From contig QWII01000021.1 of NCBI GenBank assembly GCA_021405325.1, forward strand, positions 1-64,000: a DNA stretch of 64,000 bases, read 5' to 3'. The position numbers and the translations under genes were made by a program. Every line of letters begins with the position of its first letter. Position 1 is the stretch's first letter. Shown one piece after another: positions 24,212 through 33,152 of the stretch. Below the pieces are notes generated by a model that saw only the letters and a program-made list of their open reading frames with translations, had not been told where the DNA came from and did not search any database. Origin of the DNA: Caldilinea sp. CFX5 (GTDB lineage Bacteria > Chloroflexota > Anaerolineae > Caldilineales > Caldilineaceae).

Positions 24212-26452
24212 TTATATCGTAGTTGTGTTGATTCTATCCCCACCATAACGCAATAAGCGCATCCCGTTCAAAGTCACCAGCAGCGCCGTCCCCATATCGG
24301 CCACGACCGCCATCCACATCGTCCCCCAGCCCAGCAGGACGACCACCAGAAAGGCCAGTTTGATGCCAATGCTCAGGGCGACATTGGTGCGAATGGTGCG
24401 CATAGCCGCCCGACTCAGCTTGACAGCAAAGGGCAATTGACGGAGATCGGCGCTCATCAAGGTCACATCGGCCGTTTCCATCGCCTGGGCGGTGCCGGTG
24501 GCGCCGCCGATGGCAATGCCCACATCCGCCGCCGCCAACGCCGGGGCGTCGTTAATGCCATCGCCCACCATTGCCACCGCGCCGTGGGTCGCTTGTAGCT
24601 CACGAATGGCCGTCAATTTATCCGTCGGCAACAGCTCGGCCCGCACGTCCGTCACACCCACTTGCGCGCCGATGGTTTGGGCCGCGCCGCGATTGTCGCC
24701 GGTCAACATGACAACGGCAGCCATACCCGCCGCTTTTAATTGCTGCACAGCACTCGGGCTGTTGGCGCGCACCGTGTCCGCCACGGCCAGTGCGCCGTGG
24801 TAGATGCCATCGACGCTGATCAAAAGCGGGGTATAACCGCGCTGGGCGTCATCGGTGGCGGCAAGACAATGGTCGGGCGCATGACCAAAGGTGGCGTCAA
24901 AATAGGCATGACTGCCGATAATCACCTGGCGCTGCTCGACCACGCCGGTCACCCCCCGTCCGGTCAAAGCTGTAACGGCTTGCGCCGGGCCATAGCGCTG
25001 GTGGAGACCGCGTTGTTGGGCTGCGCTGACCACGGCGCGTGCCAACGGATGTTCGCTCTGTTCTTCCACCGCGCTCGCCAGCGCCAGCAGATCATCGCAG
25101 GCCGGACAATCATCGCTGCCGATGGGCGTCATTTCGGCGCAAGCGGTGCTGCGAATGGCGACGACCGTTGGCCGGCCGGCGGTGATGGTGCCGGTTTTGT
25201 CGAGCGCAATGGCGCGCACGCGACTCAACGCTTCAATAAAGGCGCCCCCCTTAAACAAAACCCCCTGGCGGGCCGCATTGGTGATGGCGCTGATCAGGCT
25301 GACCGGCGTGCTAATGACCAGCGCACAAGGACAGGCGACCACCAGGAGCGCCAACCCGCGGTAGAGCCAGCCAAAGGTATCGGGGGCAGGATTCCAAAAA
25401 GGTTGCCCCAAGAAGAGCGGCGGCACGGTGGCGACCAGCGCGGCCAGCACGACCACCGCCGGCGTATAATAACGGGCAAATTGATCAACAAAGCGTTGCA
25501 CCGGCGCTCGCTTCTCCTGTGCTTCTTCCACCAACCGGATCATGCGACTAATCGTGTTGTCGGCGGCCAGGTGAGTGACTTCCAGCGTGAGGACGCCTTC
25601 GCCATTGATGCTGCCGGCAAAGAGATCATCACCGACCGTTTTGTCAATCGGCAGGCTTTCGCCGGTGATCGCCGCCTGGTTTACGGCGGATTGTCCCGTT
25701 TGTACCCGCCCGTCCATCGGGATGCGTTCGCCAGGGCGGACGCGTAACAGGTCGCCGATTTGTAATTGGGTGATTGGATATTCAGCGGGCGTGGTCGAGA
25801 TGCCATTGCGGGCAATCACGGTGGCCGTGCTGGGCGCGGTTGCCAAGAGGCTGCGGATGGCGTGGCGGGCGCGATTACCGGTGTAGCCTTCCAGCGCTTC
25901 GCTCAAGGCAAAGAGTACCATCACCATGCCTGCTTCTGTATAGGCGCCAATGATGACAGCGCCAATGGCGGCAATGGTCATCAGGACATTGATGTTGATG
26001 TCACGGCTGAGAACTGCGCGCCAGGCGCTTTGGGCAATCGGCCAGCCGGCGGCGATCATCGCCAGGAGCGAGAACACGTCAACCAGTGCATGTTCATAAC
26101 CAAACAACTCGGTCAGGAACAGCCCTGGTAAAATCAAGAGCGCGCCCAGTAAGGCAAACTGCGTTTCGCGCCGTTGCCAGAGATAGGCCCAAAAACTTGG
26201 TAAGGTGTCAGGTGTGGTGGCGGTTAGCGGCGTGCTGTCGGCGTTGGCAATGCCATAGCCCAACGCTTGCACTTTGTCCGTGATCGTGACGGCAGCCACC
26301 TGACCGCTGATGCGCAGTTTGGCGGTGGTAAAGGTCAACTCGCAATGGTCAACCCCTGGCAGTTGGCCCACCGCTTTTTCCAACGACTGCGCACAGCCGG
26401 CGCAGTCGAGGCCGGTCACCTGGAATTGGAATGTGTTACGTACAGTGGTCAT
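24212..26452 (-). CDS. Heavy-metal-translocating P1B-type ATPase (Zn/Cd/Pb-like)
   Basis: A 746-residue inner-membrane efflux pump. Residues 8-75 are a heavy-metal-associated domain with GLDCAGC. The intramembrane CPC (VACPCALVISTP) is at about 372, the phosphorylated Asp in DKTGT at about 416, and GDGINDAPA at about 630. The last spans show N-x5-IK-x2-F and ADMGTALLVTLNGMRL, the Asp/Gly signature of the zinc/cadmium/lead subgroup (ZntA/CadA) rather than copper pumps. An unusual extra cysteine segment, TACAEMTP...CPACDD, follows the phosphorylation site. GGGGAG precedes the ATG. Its promoter is a textbook MerR-controlled one. Confidence 0.95.
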   Translation of the reverse strand: MTTVRNTFQFQVTGLDCAGCAQSLEKAVGQLPGVDHCELTFTTAKLRISGQVAAVTITDKVQALGYGIANADSTPLTATTPDTLPSFWAYLWQRRETQFALLGALLILPGLFLTELFGYEHALVDVFSLLAMIAAGWPIAQSAWRAVLSRDININVLMTIAAIGAVIIGAYTEAGMVMVLFALSEALEGYTGNRARHAIRSLLATAPSTATVIARNGISTTPAEYPITQLQIGDLLRVRPGERIPMDGRVQTGQSAVNQAAITGESLPIDKTVGDDLFAGSINGEGVLTLEVTHLAADNTISRMIRLVEEAQEKRAPVQRFVDQFARYYTPAVVVLAALVATVPPLFLGQPFWNPAPDTFGWLYRGLALLVVACPCALVISTPVSLISAITNAARQGVLFKGGAFIEALSRVRAIALDKTGTITAGRPTVVAIRSTACAEMTPIGSDDCPACDDLLALASAVEEQSEHPLARAVVSAAQQRGLHQRYGPAQAVTALTGRGVTGVVEQRQVIIGSHAYFDATFGHAPDHCLAATDDAQRGYTPLLISVDGIYHGALAVADTVRANSPSAVQQLKAAGMAAVVMLTGDNRGAAQTIGAQVGVTDVRAELLPTDKLTAIRELQATHGAVAMVGDGINDAPALAAADVGIAIGGATGTAQAMETADVTLMSADLRQLPFAVKLSRAAMRTIRTNVALSIGIKLAFLVVVLLGWGTMWMAVVADMGTALLVTLNGMRLLRYGGDRINTTTI

Positions 26453-26493
26453 AAAACTCCCCTACAGAATGTAGCAATTTTGCGATTGCCTAC

Positions 26494-26525
26494 AGCATAC
26501 ACCTTCAAGTCGGGTTGAAGGTCAA
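26494..26525 (-). promoter_or_regulatory. MerR-type promoter/operator of the metal ATPase
   Basis: On the minus strand: TTGACC (26525-26520), a 20-base spacer and TATGCT (26499-26494). The over-long spacer holds a perfect 8+6+8 dyad ACCTTCAA-GTCGGG-TTGAAGGT (26501-26522). A 19-20 base spacer with a central dyad is diagnostic of MerR-family activation by DNA untwisting, and a MerR gene lies immediately upstream. Confidence 0.88.
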
Positions 26526-26549
26526 GGGGCAAACTTCTCAGATCAGCGT

Positions 26550-27320
26550 TTACGCCTGCGCCTCCGCAAAGGCTAGAAAGAGCCGGGCAAAGATAAATGC
26601 ATTGGCGCCACGCGCAACGACCAGATACCCTTCCTCATTGTACATCAACACCGGCGCCTGTTGCCGATGGGCGTGGACCTGACAGTGCGTTTCCAAGTGG
26701 GTCAGGGCGGCCAATACCCGGCCAATCTGCGGATCGGTGCTGACCACCAGGATATGATAGGCGTCCTCTTCTTGCCAAATATGGATATGCTGACCACGCA
26801 ATTGTGTAAAGAGATCGCGCGCTTCGTGGGTGCCTAGCTCACAGCCTGTCTTGCGCAAGAGCCACTCGAAGAGGCGGGCCGCTTGGGTTTGGGGGTCGCC
26901 ACAAATCTGCTGAACCAGTTGCGCCAGGCGATCGGTTGCTGCCATCGGTTCTTGCGCGGTCATCTTGTAGTGCATATCCTGCCAGAAGAGACCCAATTCA
27001 TGGCGCACAACCAACAGCGCGGTAATCTCTTGTTCCAGCAGGAGATAGCGCGCTTCGGCCGTTTGCAACAGCGCTTCGTCGGTCAGGTCGCCGGCAGCCA
27101 TACCCTTGAGCAACAATTTGATCTCAGTTAAGGAGAAGCCCAGCCGTTGTGTCCGTTGAATCAAACGCACGGTCTGTTCGGCTTCGTTGGCATACAGGCG
27201 ATAACCGGCGGCTGTGCGCTCGGCCGGTTGCAACAACTGCTGCTCTTCATAATAGCGTAAGGCCGAAGTGCGCAGGCCGGTGCGTTTGGCGAGTTCTCCA
27301 ATGGTGAGCATGGCATCCAT
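26550..27320 (-). CDS. MerR-family metal- or stress-responsive regulator with extra C-terminal domain
   Basis: A 256-residue protein, about twice the length of ZntR/CueR. Residues 4-75 are the MerR winged helix-turn-helix (LTIGELAKRTGLRTSALRYYEE) followed by the dimerisation helix to about residue 125. The usual metal-binding cysteines at the end of that helix are absent; cysteines occur later (QQICGDP, KTGCELG) along with a His-rich THLETHCQVHAHRQQ in a C-terminal domain of about 100 residues I do not recognise. It lies 98 bases before the metal ATPase and very likely controls it through the 20-base-spacer promoter. Confidence 0.9.
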   Translation of the reverse strand: MDAMLTIGELAKRTGLRTSALRYYEEQQLLQPAERTAAGYRLYANEAEQTVRLIQRTQRLGFSLTEIKLLLKGMAAGDLTDEALLQTAEARYLLLEQEITALLVVRHELGLFWQDMHYKMTAQEPMAATDRLAQLVQQICGDPQTQAARLFEWLLRKTGCELGTHEARDLFTQLRGQHIHIWQEEDAYHILVVSTDPQIGRVLAALTHLETHCQVHAHRQQAPVLMYNEEGYLVVARGANAFIFARLFLAFAEAQA

Positions 27321-27431
27321 TCATTACCGTAGCGACGAAGTCTCCTGGTAGGATAAACGACTTTGGTTGATTTGGCAACTGTCTGGCCTGGCTATCCAGC
27401 CGCCTTTCCACTATATTTTTTGTAGCAAGAT

Positions 27432-27492
27432 TTCACACTTCAACTAGCTTCTGCTACAATGGGTTGACAAATACGGTGTAATCTACTACTCT
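27432..27492 (+). promoter_or_regulatory. Overlapping promoters for cysE
   Basis: TTCACA, 17 bases, extended -10 TGCTACAAT ending at 27460; and TTGACA (27464-27469), 17 bases, TACTCT (27487-27492). Both point toward the serine acetyltransferase gene. Confidence 0.5.
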
Positions 27493-27567
27493 TGCCGATA
27501 ATGATCACGATTGCAATTTTATCCCGGCCAAAAGAGCAGTAGCAGCAGAGAAGAGCAAACGGAGCCT

Positions 27568-28398
27568 ATGATCAACAACCAAACGCTATCACTGACGCGC
27601 TTTTTGGAAAAGCTTGACACCCAAATCAGCAACTTTCGCAGCGTGCTGCCCCCCAAACAGGAGGTGAATCACTTTGCCGAGGGCATGTTTGACTTTCTCT
27701 TTCCGATCAACTGTCCCCAGCCGCGCAAAGCCTCGGTGCAGTATGTCAATCTCTCTGACCAACTGGTACGATTGCTTGATCCGCTGGATAGTGATGCCGA
27801 GACGGTGACAGAGAACTTTTTTGCCGCTCTACCGGAACTCTATGAACGGTTGCTGGAAGATGCCGAAGCGACGATGGCCTTTGACCCGGCGGCCACCAGC
27901 CTGGAAGAGGTGATCACCACCTACCCCGGCTTTTATGCCATCACCATCTATCGTCTGGCCCACCGACTGGTGCAACTGGGTGTGCCGTTGTTACCCCGCA
28001 TGTTGACCGAATATGCCCACGGCAAAACCGGCATCGACATTCACCCGGCGGCGCAGATCGGTCATTCGTTCTTCATCGACCACGGCACCGGCATTGTGAT
28101 TGGCGCCACCACCAAGATCGGCGATAATGTCAAGCTCTACCAGGGCGTAACACTGGGCGCGCTTCAGGTGGAAAAATCGCTGGCCAACACCAAACGCCAC
28201 CCGACCATTGAGGATGACGTGATTATCTACGCCAACGCCACCATCCTCGGCGGGGAAACGGTGGTCGGTCATCATTCGATCCTCGGCGGCAACGTCTGGA
28301 TCACCCGTAGCCTCCCGCCCTACTCCCGTGTCTATCACGAGAGCAAGGTCAGCGTGCGCAATAAACATGATGGGCAAGTGTTGGATTTTGTGATTTAA
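27568..28398 (+). CDS. cysE: Serine O-acetyltransferase
   Basis: A 276-residue cytoplasmic enzyme that makes O-acetylserine from serine and acetyl-CoA, the first step of cysteine synthesis. The C-terminal left-handed beta helix of hexapeptide repeats is clear (IDIHPAAQIGHSFFIDHG, TGIVIGATTKIGDNVKLYQG, VTLGALQ) with the catalytic His in IDHGTG, and a closing HSILGGNVWITRSLPP. The long N-terminal helical domain is as in SAT/EpsC-type enzymes. The start at 27568 has GGAG four bases upstream. The next gene is cysK, separated by an inverted repeat. Confidence 0.93.
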   Translation: MINNQTLSLTRFLEKLDTQISNFRSVLPPKQEVNHFAEGMFDFLFPINCPQPRKASVQYVNLSDQLVRLLDPLDSDAETVTENFFAALPELYERLLEDAEATMAFDPAATSLEEVITTYPGFYAITIYRLAHRLVQLGVPLLPRMLTEYAHGKTGIDIHPAAQIGHSFFIDHGTGIVIGATTKIGDNVKLYQGVTLGALQVEKSLANTKRHPTIEDDVIIYANATILGGETVVGHHSILGGNVWITRSLPPYSRVYHESKVSVRNKHDGQVLDFVI

Positions 28399-28405
28399 TG
28401 ATTAA

Positions 28406-28482
28406 GAGATTGAGAGACTGAGCGATTGAGAGATTACCGGCGGCATGTCCATAATCTCTCAATCGCCCAATCTCTCAATCTC
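28406..28482. repeat. Inverted repeat, GAGATTG family, between cysE and cysK
   Basis: 31-base arms (28406-28436, 28452-28482) pair with two mismatches around a 15-base loop; each arm is made of GAGATTGA-like units. It falls within the cysE-cysK intergenic region and may modulate their relative expression. Confidence 0.85.
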
Positions 28483-28548
28483 CCATTTTCGTAATAGCTT
28501 ATTGACCAACAACTTCACCTTTGTTGGTCCAGCAATGGGAGAACCTTC

Positions 28549-29460
28549 ATGCGAGCAAACAACATTTTGGAAACCATTGGCAATACGCCTCATGTGCGGA
28601 TCAACCGCCTCTTTGACAGCAGCCACGAAGTGTGGATGAAGTTGGAACGAGCCAACCCCGGCGGCAGCATCAAGGATCGCATTGGTCTGTCAATGATCGA
28701 AGATGCCGAAAAACGGGGCATTCTCAAGCCCGACAGCGTGATCATCGAGCCGACCTCCGGCAACACCGGTATCGGTCTGGCGATGACGGCCGCGGTGAAG
28801 GGCTACAAGCTGATCCTGGTCATGCCCGAATCGATGTCGGTGGAGCGACGCAAGATCATGGCCGCCTATGGCGCCACCTTTGAATTAACCCCACGCGAAA
28901 AGGGGATGAAAGGCGCCATCGCCCGTGCCGAGGAGATGCTGAAGGAGATCCCGAACTCCTGGATTCCGCAACAGTTTGAAAACGAAGCCAATGTGGAAGT
29001 CCACAAGCGCACCACCGCCCAGGAGATTCTGCGCGACTTCCCTGAAGGCGTTGACTATCTCATCACCGGCGTCGGCACCGGCGGTCATATCACCGGCTGC
29101 GCCGAAGTCCTCAAGGAACATTGGCCGAATCTCAAAGTCTTTGCCGTCGAACCCGAACTCTCGCCGGTCATCAGCGGCGGCAACCCCGGCCCCCACCCGA
29201 TTCAAGGCATTGGCGCCGGCTTTATCCCGCGCAACCTCCATACCGACGCCATTGACGGCGTGATCCAGGTCAACAAAGACCATGCCATTGAGATGGCGCA
29301 ACGCGCGGCCAAAGAAGAAGGCATCTTTATCGGCATCTCTTCCGGCGCCGCCCTGGCCGCCGTGCGCAAAAAACTGGCCGAAATTCCCGCCGGCGCCCGC
29401 GTCCTCACCTTCTGCTACGACACGGGTGAACGCTATCTGTCGATTGAAGGGTTATTCTAA
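28549..29460 (+). CDS. cysK: Cysteine synthase A (O-acetylserine sulfhydrylase)
   Basis: A 303-residue PLP enzyme combining O-acetylserine with sulfide to give cysteine. The Schiff-base Lys lies in NPGGSIKDR (about residue 43), the substrate loop is [10 protein letters not shown], the phosphate cup [10 protein letters not shown], and the C-terminus [11 protein letters not shown] contains the Ser/Thr that contacts the pyridine ring. GGAGAA precedes the ATG. It follows cysE, giving a two-step cysteine operon, although a strong inverted repeat lies between them. Confidence 0.96.
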   Translation: MRANNILETIGNTPHVRINRLFDSSHEVWMKLERANPGGSIKDRIGLSMIEDAEKRGILKPDSVIIEPTSGNTGIGLAMTAAVKGYKLILVMPESMSVERRKIMAAYGATFELTPREKGMKGAIARAEEMLKEIPNSWIPQQFENEANVEVHKRTTAQEILRDFPEGVDYLITGVGTGGHITGCAEVLKEHWPNLKVFAVEPELSPVISGGNPGPHPIQGIGAGFIPRNLHTDAIDGVIQVNKDHAIEMAQRAAKEEGIFIGISSGAALAAVRKKLAEIPAGARVLTFCYDTGERYLSIEGLF

Positions 29461-29470
29461 GCAGGAACAA

Positions 29471-29599
29471 CGGATTCTAGATAGGAGCGGATTAGTCGTA
29501 GCTGAATTTGAGAACATCTTGTGCTTGGTTAGATAGAAGCGCCATAGCACACTAAATTTTCAAAAAAGCAGCGGCTAATCCGCTCCTATCTAGAATCCG
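29471..29599. repeat. Perfect 25-bp inverted repeat with 79-base loop
   Basis: Arms 29471-29495 (core TCTAGATAGGAGCGGATTAG) and 29575-29599 match perfectly. It fills the gap between convergent cysK and the MocR-type gene; the right arm covers the last codons of the latter, so the repeat has become part of that coding end. Confidence 0.9.
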
Positions 29600-31122
29600 C
29601 TGGTAAACACCCCCGCCAATTTCTGCACGCCAATCCGAATTTCCTCCGGTTTCAACATGCCATAGCCCAGCACGAGACCGCTGCGGATGGGCGCCCCCAT
29701 GACATAGGCAGAGATGGGGGCGACTTCGACCCCCTGTTGCCAGGCGGCTTCGGCAATTTGTTCGTCATTCAGTCCGTTATTGCACCAGGCGACCAGGTGG
29801 AGACCAGCTTCAGCGTACCCCACAGTCAAGTGGGCGCTGAGTTGTTGTTGCAGCGCTGTCACCAACACCTGCTGCCGTTCGGCGTAGAGCGTGCGCATCC
29901 GCCGGATGTGACGGGCAAAGTGGCCGTCGAGGATAAAATCGGCCAGGACGGCCTGGTCAAAGACCGGCAGGTAGCGATGGGCCAGGAAGAGGGCATCGCT
30001 AAAGGCTTCGGTTAAAGAAGGTGGCGTCACCAGATAGCCCAGCCGTAGCCCTGGAAAGAGAACTTTGCTAAAAGTGCCGCTATACAAAACTCGACTGTCA
30101 CAGGGTGGGCCTGTTCGTAAGGCGCACTCATCCGCTTGATCCAACCCTTGCAGCGCCGCCAGGGGGCGTCCGCGATAGCGATACTCACTGTCATAATCAT
30201 CTTCCAAAATCCAGGCATTGTGCTGCCGCGCCCAGGCCAACAGGGCCAGGCGCCGGGTCACGCTCATGGTCGCGCCGGTCGGGTATTGATGGGATGGCGT
30301 GACGTAGATCAGCCGCGCCGTCGGCTGCTGGGCGGCGCCGATGTCAACGCACAAGCCTTCGGCATCGACCGGAATCGGCATCAGGTGGACGCCGACGCCA
30401 AGCAACGCCGCCCGTGCGCCCCGGTAGCCGGGGTCTTCGATCCAGACCGGATCGTCAGGGTCGAGCAGCACCTGCGCCACCAGGTCGAGCGCATGTTGCG
30501 AACCGGCGGTGATCAAGACCTGTTCCGCCGTGCAACGCACCCCACGCGCCGCCCCCAAATATTCGGCAATGGCCTGGCGCAAGGGCCAGTAACCACAGGC
30601 GTCGCCATAGGTCAACAGTTCCGGGCCGGCGGTGCGCCAGCGGTGGGCAGCCAACCGTGCCCAAACTTTGGTCGGGAACATGTCGAGCGCCGGAATACCC
30701 GTGCGAAAGGCGCGGGGGGCAAAATCATCCGACGCGCCCCCCATCGGCGCGGCCGTAATGCGGCGATGGCGTTGGGAAAATTCACCGGCGAGCGCCTGCT
30801 GTAATGCGTTGGCCGGTTGGACCCGTCGGTTGACCAGCGCCAGTTCATCGGGCAGGGCCAGGCTGACATAGGTGCCGTCGCCGACGCGGCTTTCCAGATA
30901 GCCTTCCGCCACCAGTTGTTCAAAGGTTGCCATCGTTGTATTGCGCGAAACACCGAGAACGGTTGATAGATCGCGCGTCGAGGGCAGCCGCATACCGGCC
31001 CGTAGCCGCCCGCTCAAAATGGCCTGGCGCAGACCGTCATACAGTTGTTGATACAAAGACTGTTCGCGGGTCAGTTCCGGCAAGATGGCGGCGAGATCAA
31101 AGGCAGTGACTTGTTTGCTCAC
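29590..31122 (-). CDS. MocR/PdxR-family regulator: GntR helix-turn-helix fused to aminotransferase-like domain
   Basis: A 510-residue regulator. Residues about 15-85 form a GntR winged helix-turn-helix (LYDGLRQAILSGRLRAGMRLPSTR ... LGVSRNTTMATFEQLVAEGYLES), joined by a linker to a class-I aminotransferase-like fold with ITAGSQHALDLV, YVTPSHQYPTGATMS, ILEDDYDSEYRY and the PLP-binding Lys in YSGTFSKVLFPG. Such proteins use PLP as effector. I choose GTG at 31122 with GGAG upstream; a longer frame to 31218 reads straight through an inverted repeat and gives the telltale PEPVEG translation. It is divergent from an MFS gene, its likely target. Confidence 0.92.
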   Translation of the reverse strand: MSKQVTAFDLAAILPELTREQSLYQQLYDGLRQAILSGRLRAGMRLPSTRDLSTVLGVSRNTTMATFEQLVAEGYLESRVGDGTYVSLALPDELALVNRRVQPANALQQALAGEFSQRHRRITAAPMGGASDDFAPRAFRTGIPALDMFPTKVWARLAAHRWRTAGPELLTYGDACGYWPLRQAIAEYLGAARGVRCTAEQVLITAGSQHALDLVAQVLLDPDDPVWIEDPGYRGARAALLGVGVHLMPIPVDAEGLCVDIGAAQQPTARLIYVTPSHQYPTGATMSVTRRLALLAWARQHNAWILEDDYDSEYRYRGRPLAALQGLDQADECALRTGPPCDSRVLYSGTFSKVLFPGLRLGYLVTPPSLTEAFSDALFLAHRYLPVFDQAVLADFILDGHFARHIRRMRTLYAERQQVLVTALQQQLSAHLTVGYAEAGLHLVAWCNNGLNDEQIAEAAWQQGVEVAPISAYVMGAPIRSGLVLGYGMLKPEEIRIGVQKLAGVFTSGF

Positions 31123-31143
31123 GACGTTGCTCCAGGAATGGTA

Positions 31144-31198
31144 CGTGCTGCGTGTTGCGTGGCCTTCGACAGGCTCAGGCCACGCAACACGCAGCACG
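31144..31198. repeat. Perfect 22-bp inverted repeat in divergent spacer
   Basis: Arms 31144-31165 and 31177-31198 (CGTGCTGCGTGTTGCGTGGC...) enclose TCGACAGGCTC. Copies of the single word CACGCAACACGAATCACG follow to 31226. It lies between the divergent MocR-type and MFS genes. Confidence 0.88.
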
Positions 31199-31323
31199 CA
31201 ACACGAATCACGCAACACGAATCACAATTGGCCCTATTAAATTATCGAAAATGGCTCTTGTCATTCAACCATTTTCCTGTATCATAAACGATTATTCATT
31301 TTCGCCAAAGCAAGAGGCAATTC

Positions 31324-32568
31324 ATGCAAACAATAAAAGCAGGCAAGTTCTTCTATGGCTGGGTGGTCGTCGCGATAACGGCGGTGACGCTCTTTGTCTC
31401 CGCCGGTCTACGGTCGGCGCCCGGTGTCTTTATTCTACCGCTGGAACAGGATATGGGGTGGAGCCGCTCGGCGATCTCTTTTGCCGTCTCGATTGGGTTG
31501 ATCACCTTGGGCATTGCCGGCCCGTTGAGCGGCTGGCTGATGGATCGCTTTGGCCCCAAGCGGGTCGCGCTAGTCGGGCTGGCGTTGGTGGTGGCCGCAA
31601 TGGTCAGCAGCTATGGCATTACCGAACTGTGGCAACTCAATTTGCTCTGGGGCATGATCAGCGGGCTTGGCACGGGGATGGTCGGCGGCGTCTTGGGGCC
31701 GGCTGTGGCCAATCGCTGGTTTGTGGCGCGCCGTGGGTTGGTCATCGGCATCTTTGGCGCCTCCCTTTCGGCTGGACAACTGGTCTTTGTGCCGGCGCTC
31801 ATGGCCGTCGTGCTGACGGTGGGCTGGCGCTGGAGCAGCGTTGCTTTGGGCCTGATCGCGCTGGCCGTCATGATTCCCGTACTGATCTTCCTGCGTGATG
31901 ATCCGACTGATATGGGATTGGCGCCCTACGGCGCGACAACAGGACAAGGCGCGGGGCGGCCAACCGTTGACCCCAATGTCATGCAACGGGCCATCAAAGC
32001 GCCGGAATTCTGGCTGCTGGCCGCCACCTTCTTTGTCTGCGGCGCCACCTCCAACGGCTTGATCGGCACCCACCTGATCCCCCACGCCGCCGATCATGGC
32101 ATCCCGCAAGCGACCGCCGCCGGCATGTTGGCGTTGATGGGCGCCATGAACTTTGTCGGCACCATCGCCTCCGGCTGGCTCACGGACAAATATGACCCGC
32201 GCAAGTTGCTCTGTATCTACTACGGTTTTCGCGGCCTGTCGCTCTTTCTCCTGCCCTATGTGAGCGGCGTCTTTGGTCTGTCGGTCTTTGCCATTATGTT
32301 TGGCCTGGATTACATCGCCACCGTGCCGCCAACTACCGCCCTGGTCGCTGACACCTTTGGCCGGCGCAATGTCGGTACGGTCTACGGCTGGGTCTTTTGT
32401 TCGCATCAGGTCGGCGCAGCGCTGGCGGCCTGGCTTGGCGGCGTCACCCGTGACATGTTTGGCGACTATCTGCTCGCCTTCCTGGTCGCCGGCACTATTG
32501 CCATGATCGCGGCCTTGCTCTCGCTGCAAATTCGTCATACACCCAAAACCGTTCCTGCGACGGCATAA
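31324..32568 (+). CDS. MFS transporter, oxalate/formate-antiporter-like group
   Basis: A 414-residue inner-membrane carrier with about twelve spans in two halves and a central polar loop near residues 195-225. Motif A is visible after span 2 (GWLMDRFGPKRV) and, degenerate, in the second half (GWLTDKYDPRKL). The start of the protein, GVFILPLEQDMGWSRSAISFAVS, is characteristic of the OFA/monocarboxylate-like MFS group, so an organic anion is a reasonable but unproven substrate. AGAGG precedes the ATG. Divergent from a MocR/PdxR-type regulator that probably controls it. Confidence 0.9.
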   Translation: MQTIKAGKFFYGWVVVAITAVTLFVSAGLRSAPGVFILPLEQDMGWSRSAISFAVSIGLITLGIAGPLSGWLMDRFGPKRVALVGLALVVAAMVSSYGITELWQLNLLWGMISGLGTGMVGGVLGPAVANRWFVARRGLVIGIFGASLSAGQLVFVPALMAVVLTVGWRWSSVALGLIALAVMIPVLIFLRDDPTDMGLAPYGATTGQGAGRPTVDPNVMQRAIKAPEFWLLAATFFVCGATSNGLIGTHLIPHAADHGIPQATAAGMLALMGAMNFVGTIASGWLTDKYDPRKLLCIYYGFRGLSLFLLPYVSGVFGLSVFAIMFGLDYIATVPPTTALVADTFGRRNVGTVYGWVFCSHQVGAALAAWLGGVTRDMFGDYLLAFLVAGTIAMIAALLSLQIRHTPKTVPATA

Positions 32569-32574
32569 CATAGG

Positions 32575-32643
32575 TGCTTGGGTGCTTGGGTGCTTCGGTG
32601 ATTGAGCTTGTCGAAATCACCGAAGCACCCAAGCACCCAAGCA
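32575..32643. repeat. Perfect 28-bp inverted repeat made of TGCTTGGG units
   Basis: Arms 32575-32602 and 32616-32643 pair perfectly; each arm is itself a near-tandem repeat of TGCTTGGG/TGCTTCGG. The 13-base loop holds GAGCTTGTCGAA. It lies between the MFS and DinB-like genes. Confidence 0.9.
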
Positions 32644-32663
32644 TTAAGGAAGGAAGTCACGCC

Positions 32664-33152
32664 ATGAGCGTCCAAGAACGCCAACGTTGCATCGACAAAA
32701 TTCGCCGGTTGCCGGGGCAGATTGAAGAACTGGTGAGTGGCCTGAGCGAAGCGCAGCTTACTACCCATTTTCTGGCCGGCGAGTGGACAGTTGCGCAGAA
32801 TGTGCATCACCTGGCCGATTCGCACATGAATAGCTACATTCGCTGCAAGCTGATCTTGACCGAGGAAAATCCCCCGCTCAAGCCGTATGACCAGGATGCG
32901 TGGGCTAATCTGCCGGATGCCCGGAGCGCTGACCTCTCTACGTCGCTGCTGTTGCTGGCACAACTCCATGCCCGCTGGGTCACCTTTTGGGAAAACTTGC
33001 CGGAGGCGGCCTGGGGTCGCGTCGGTTTTCACCCGGACAATGGCCCAATGACGCTGGATGATATTGTGCGCAGCTATGCCGCCCATGGCGAAGCGCATAT
33101 TGATCAGATCACGCGCACGCTGGCGGCGGAACACCACAGCGGGTTACGATAA
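32664..33152 (+). CDS. DinB/YfiT-like four-helix-bundle protein
   Basis: A 162-residue cytoplasmic protein of the DinB_2/YfiT class. The three metal-binding histidines are recognisable in VHHLADSHMN (near residue 48) and at the C-terminus in HGEAHIDQI. Members are metal-dependent transferases or hydrolases (thiol transferase-like); the substrate is unknown. The ATG at 32664 follows AAGGAAG; a longer frame translates the inverted repeat and is rejected. It is followed by a 380-base gap. Confidence 0.85.
   Translation: MSVQERQRCIDKIRRLPGQIEELVSGLSEAQLTTHFLAGEWTVAQNVHHLADSHMNSYIRCKLILTEENPPLKPYDQDAWANLPDARSADLSTSLLLLAQLHARWVTFWENLPEAAWGRVGFHPDNGPMTLDDIVRSYAAHGEAHIDQITRTLAAEHHSGLR

Noticed and set aside
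24740..25747. 335-codon plus-strand frame
   Set aside because: Antisense to the P-type ATPase; Gly/Arg/Asp-rich translation typical of a GC-rich reverse frame.
31123..31218. N-terminal extension of the MocR-type regulator
   Set aside because: The extra residues, including PEPVEG, are a translation of the inverted repeat; a GTG with a ribosome site at 31122 fits the family start.
31570..32571. 333-codon minus-strand frame
   Set aside because: Antisense to the MFS transporter; no membrane or domain signal.
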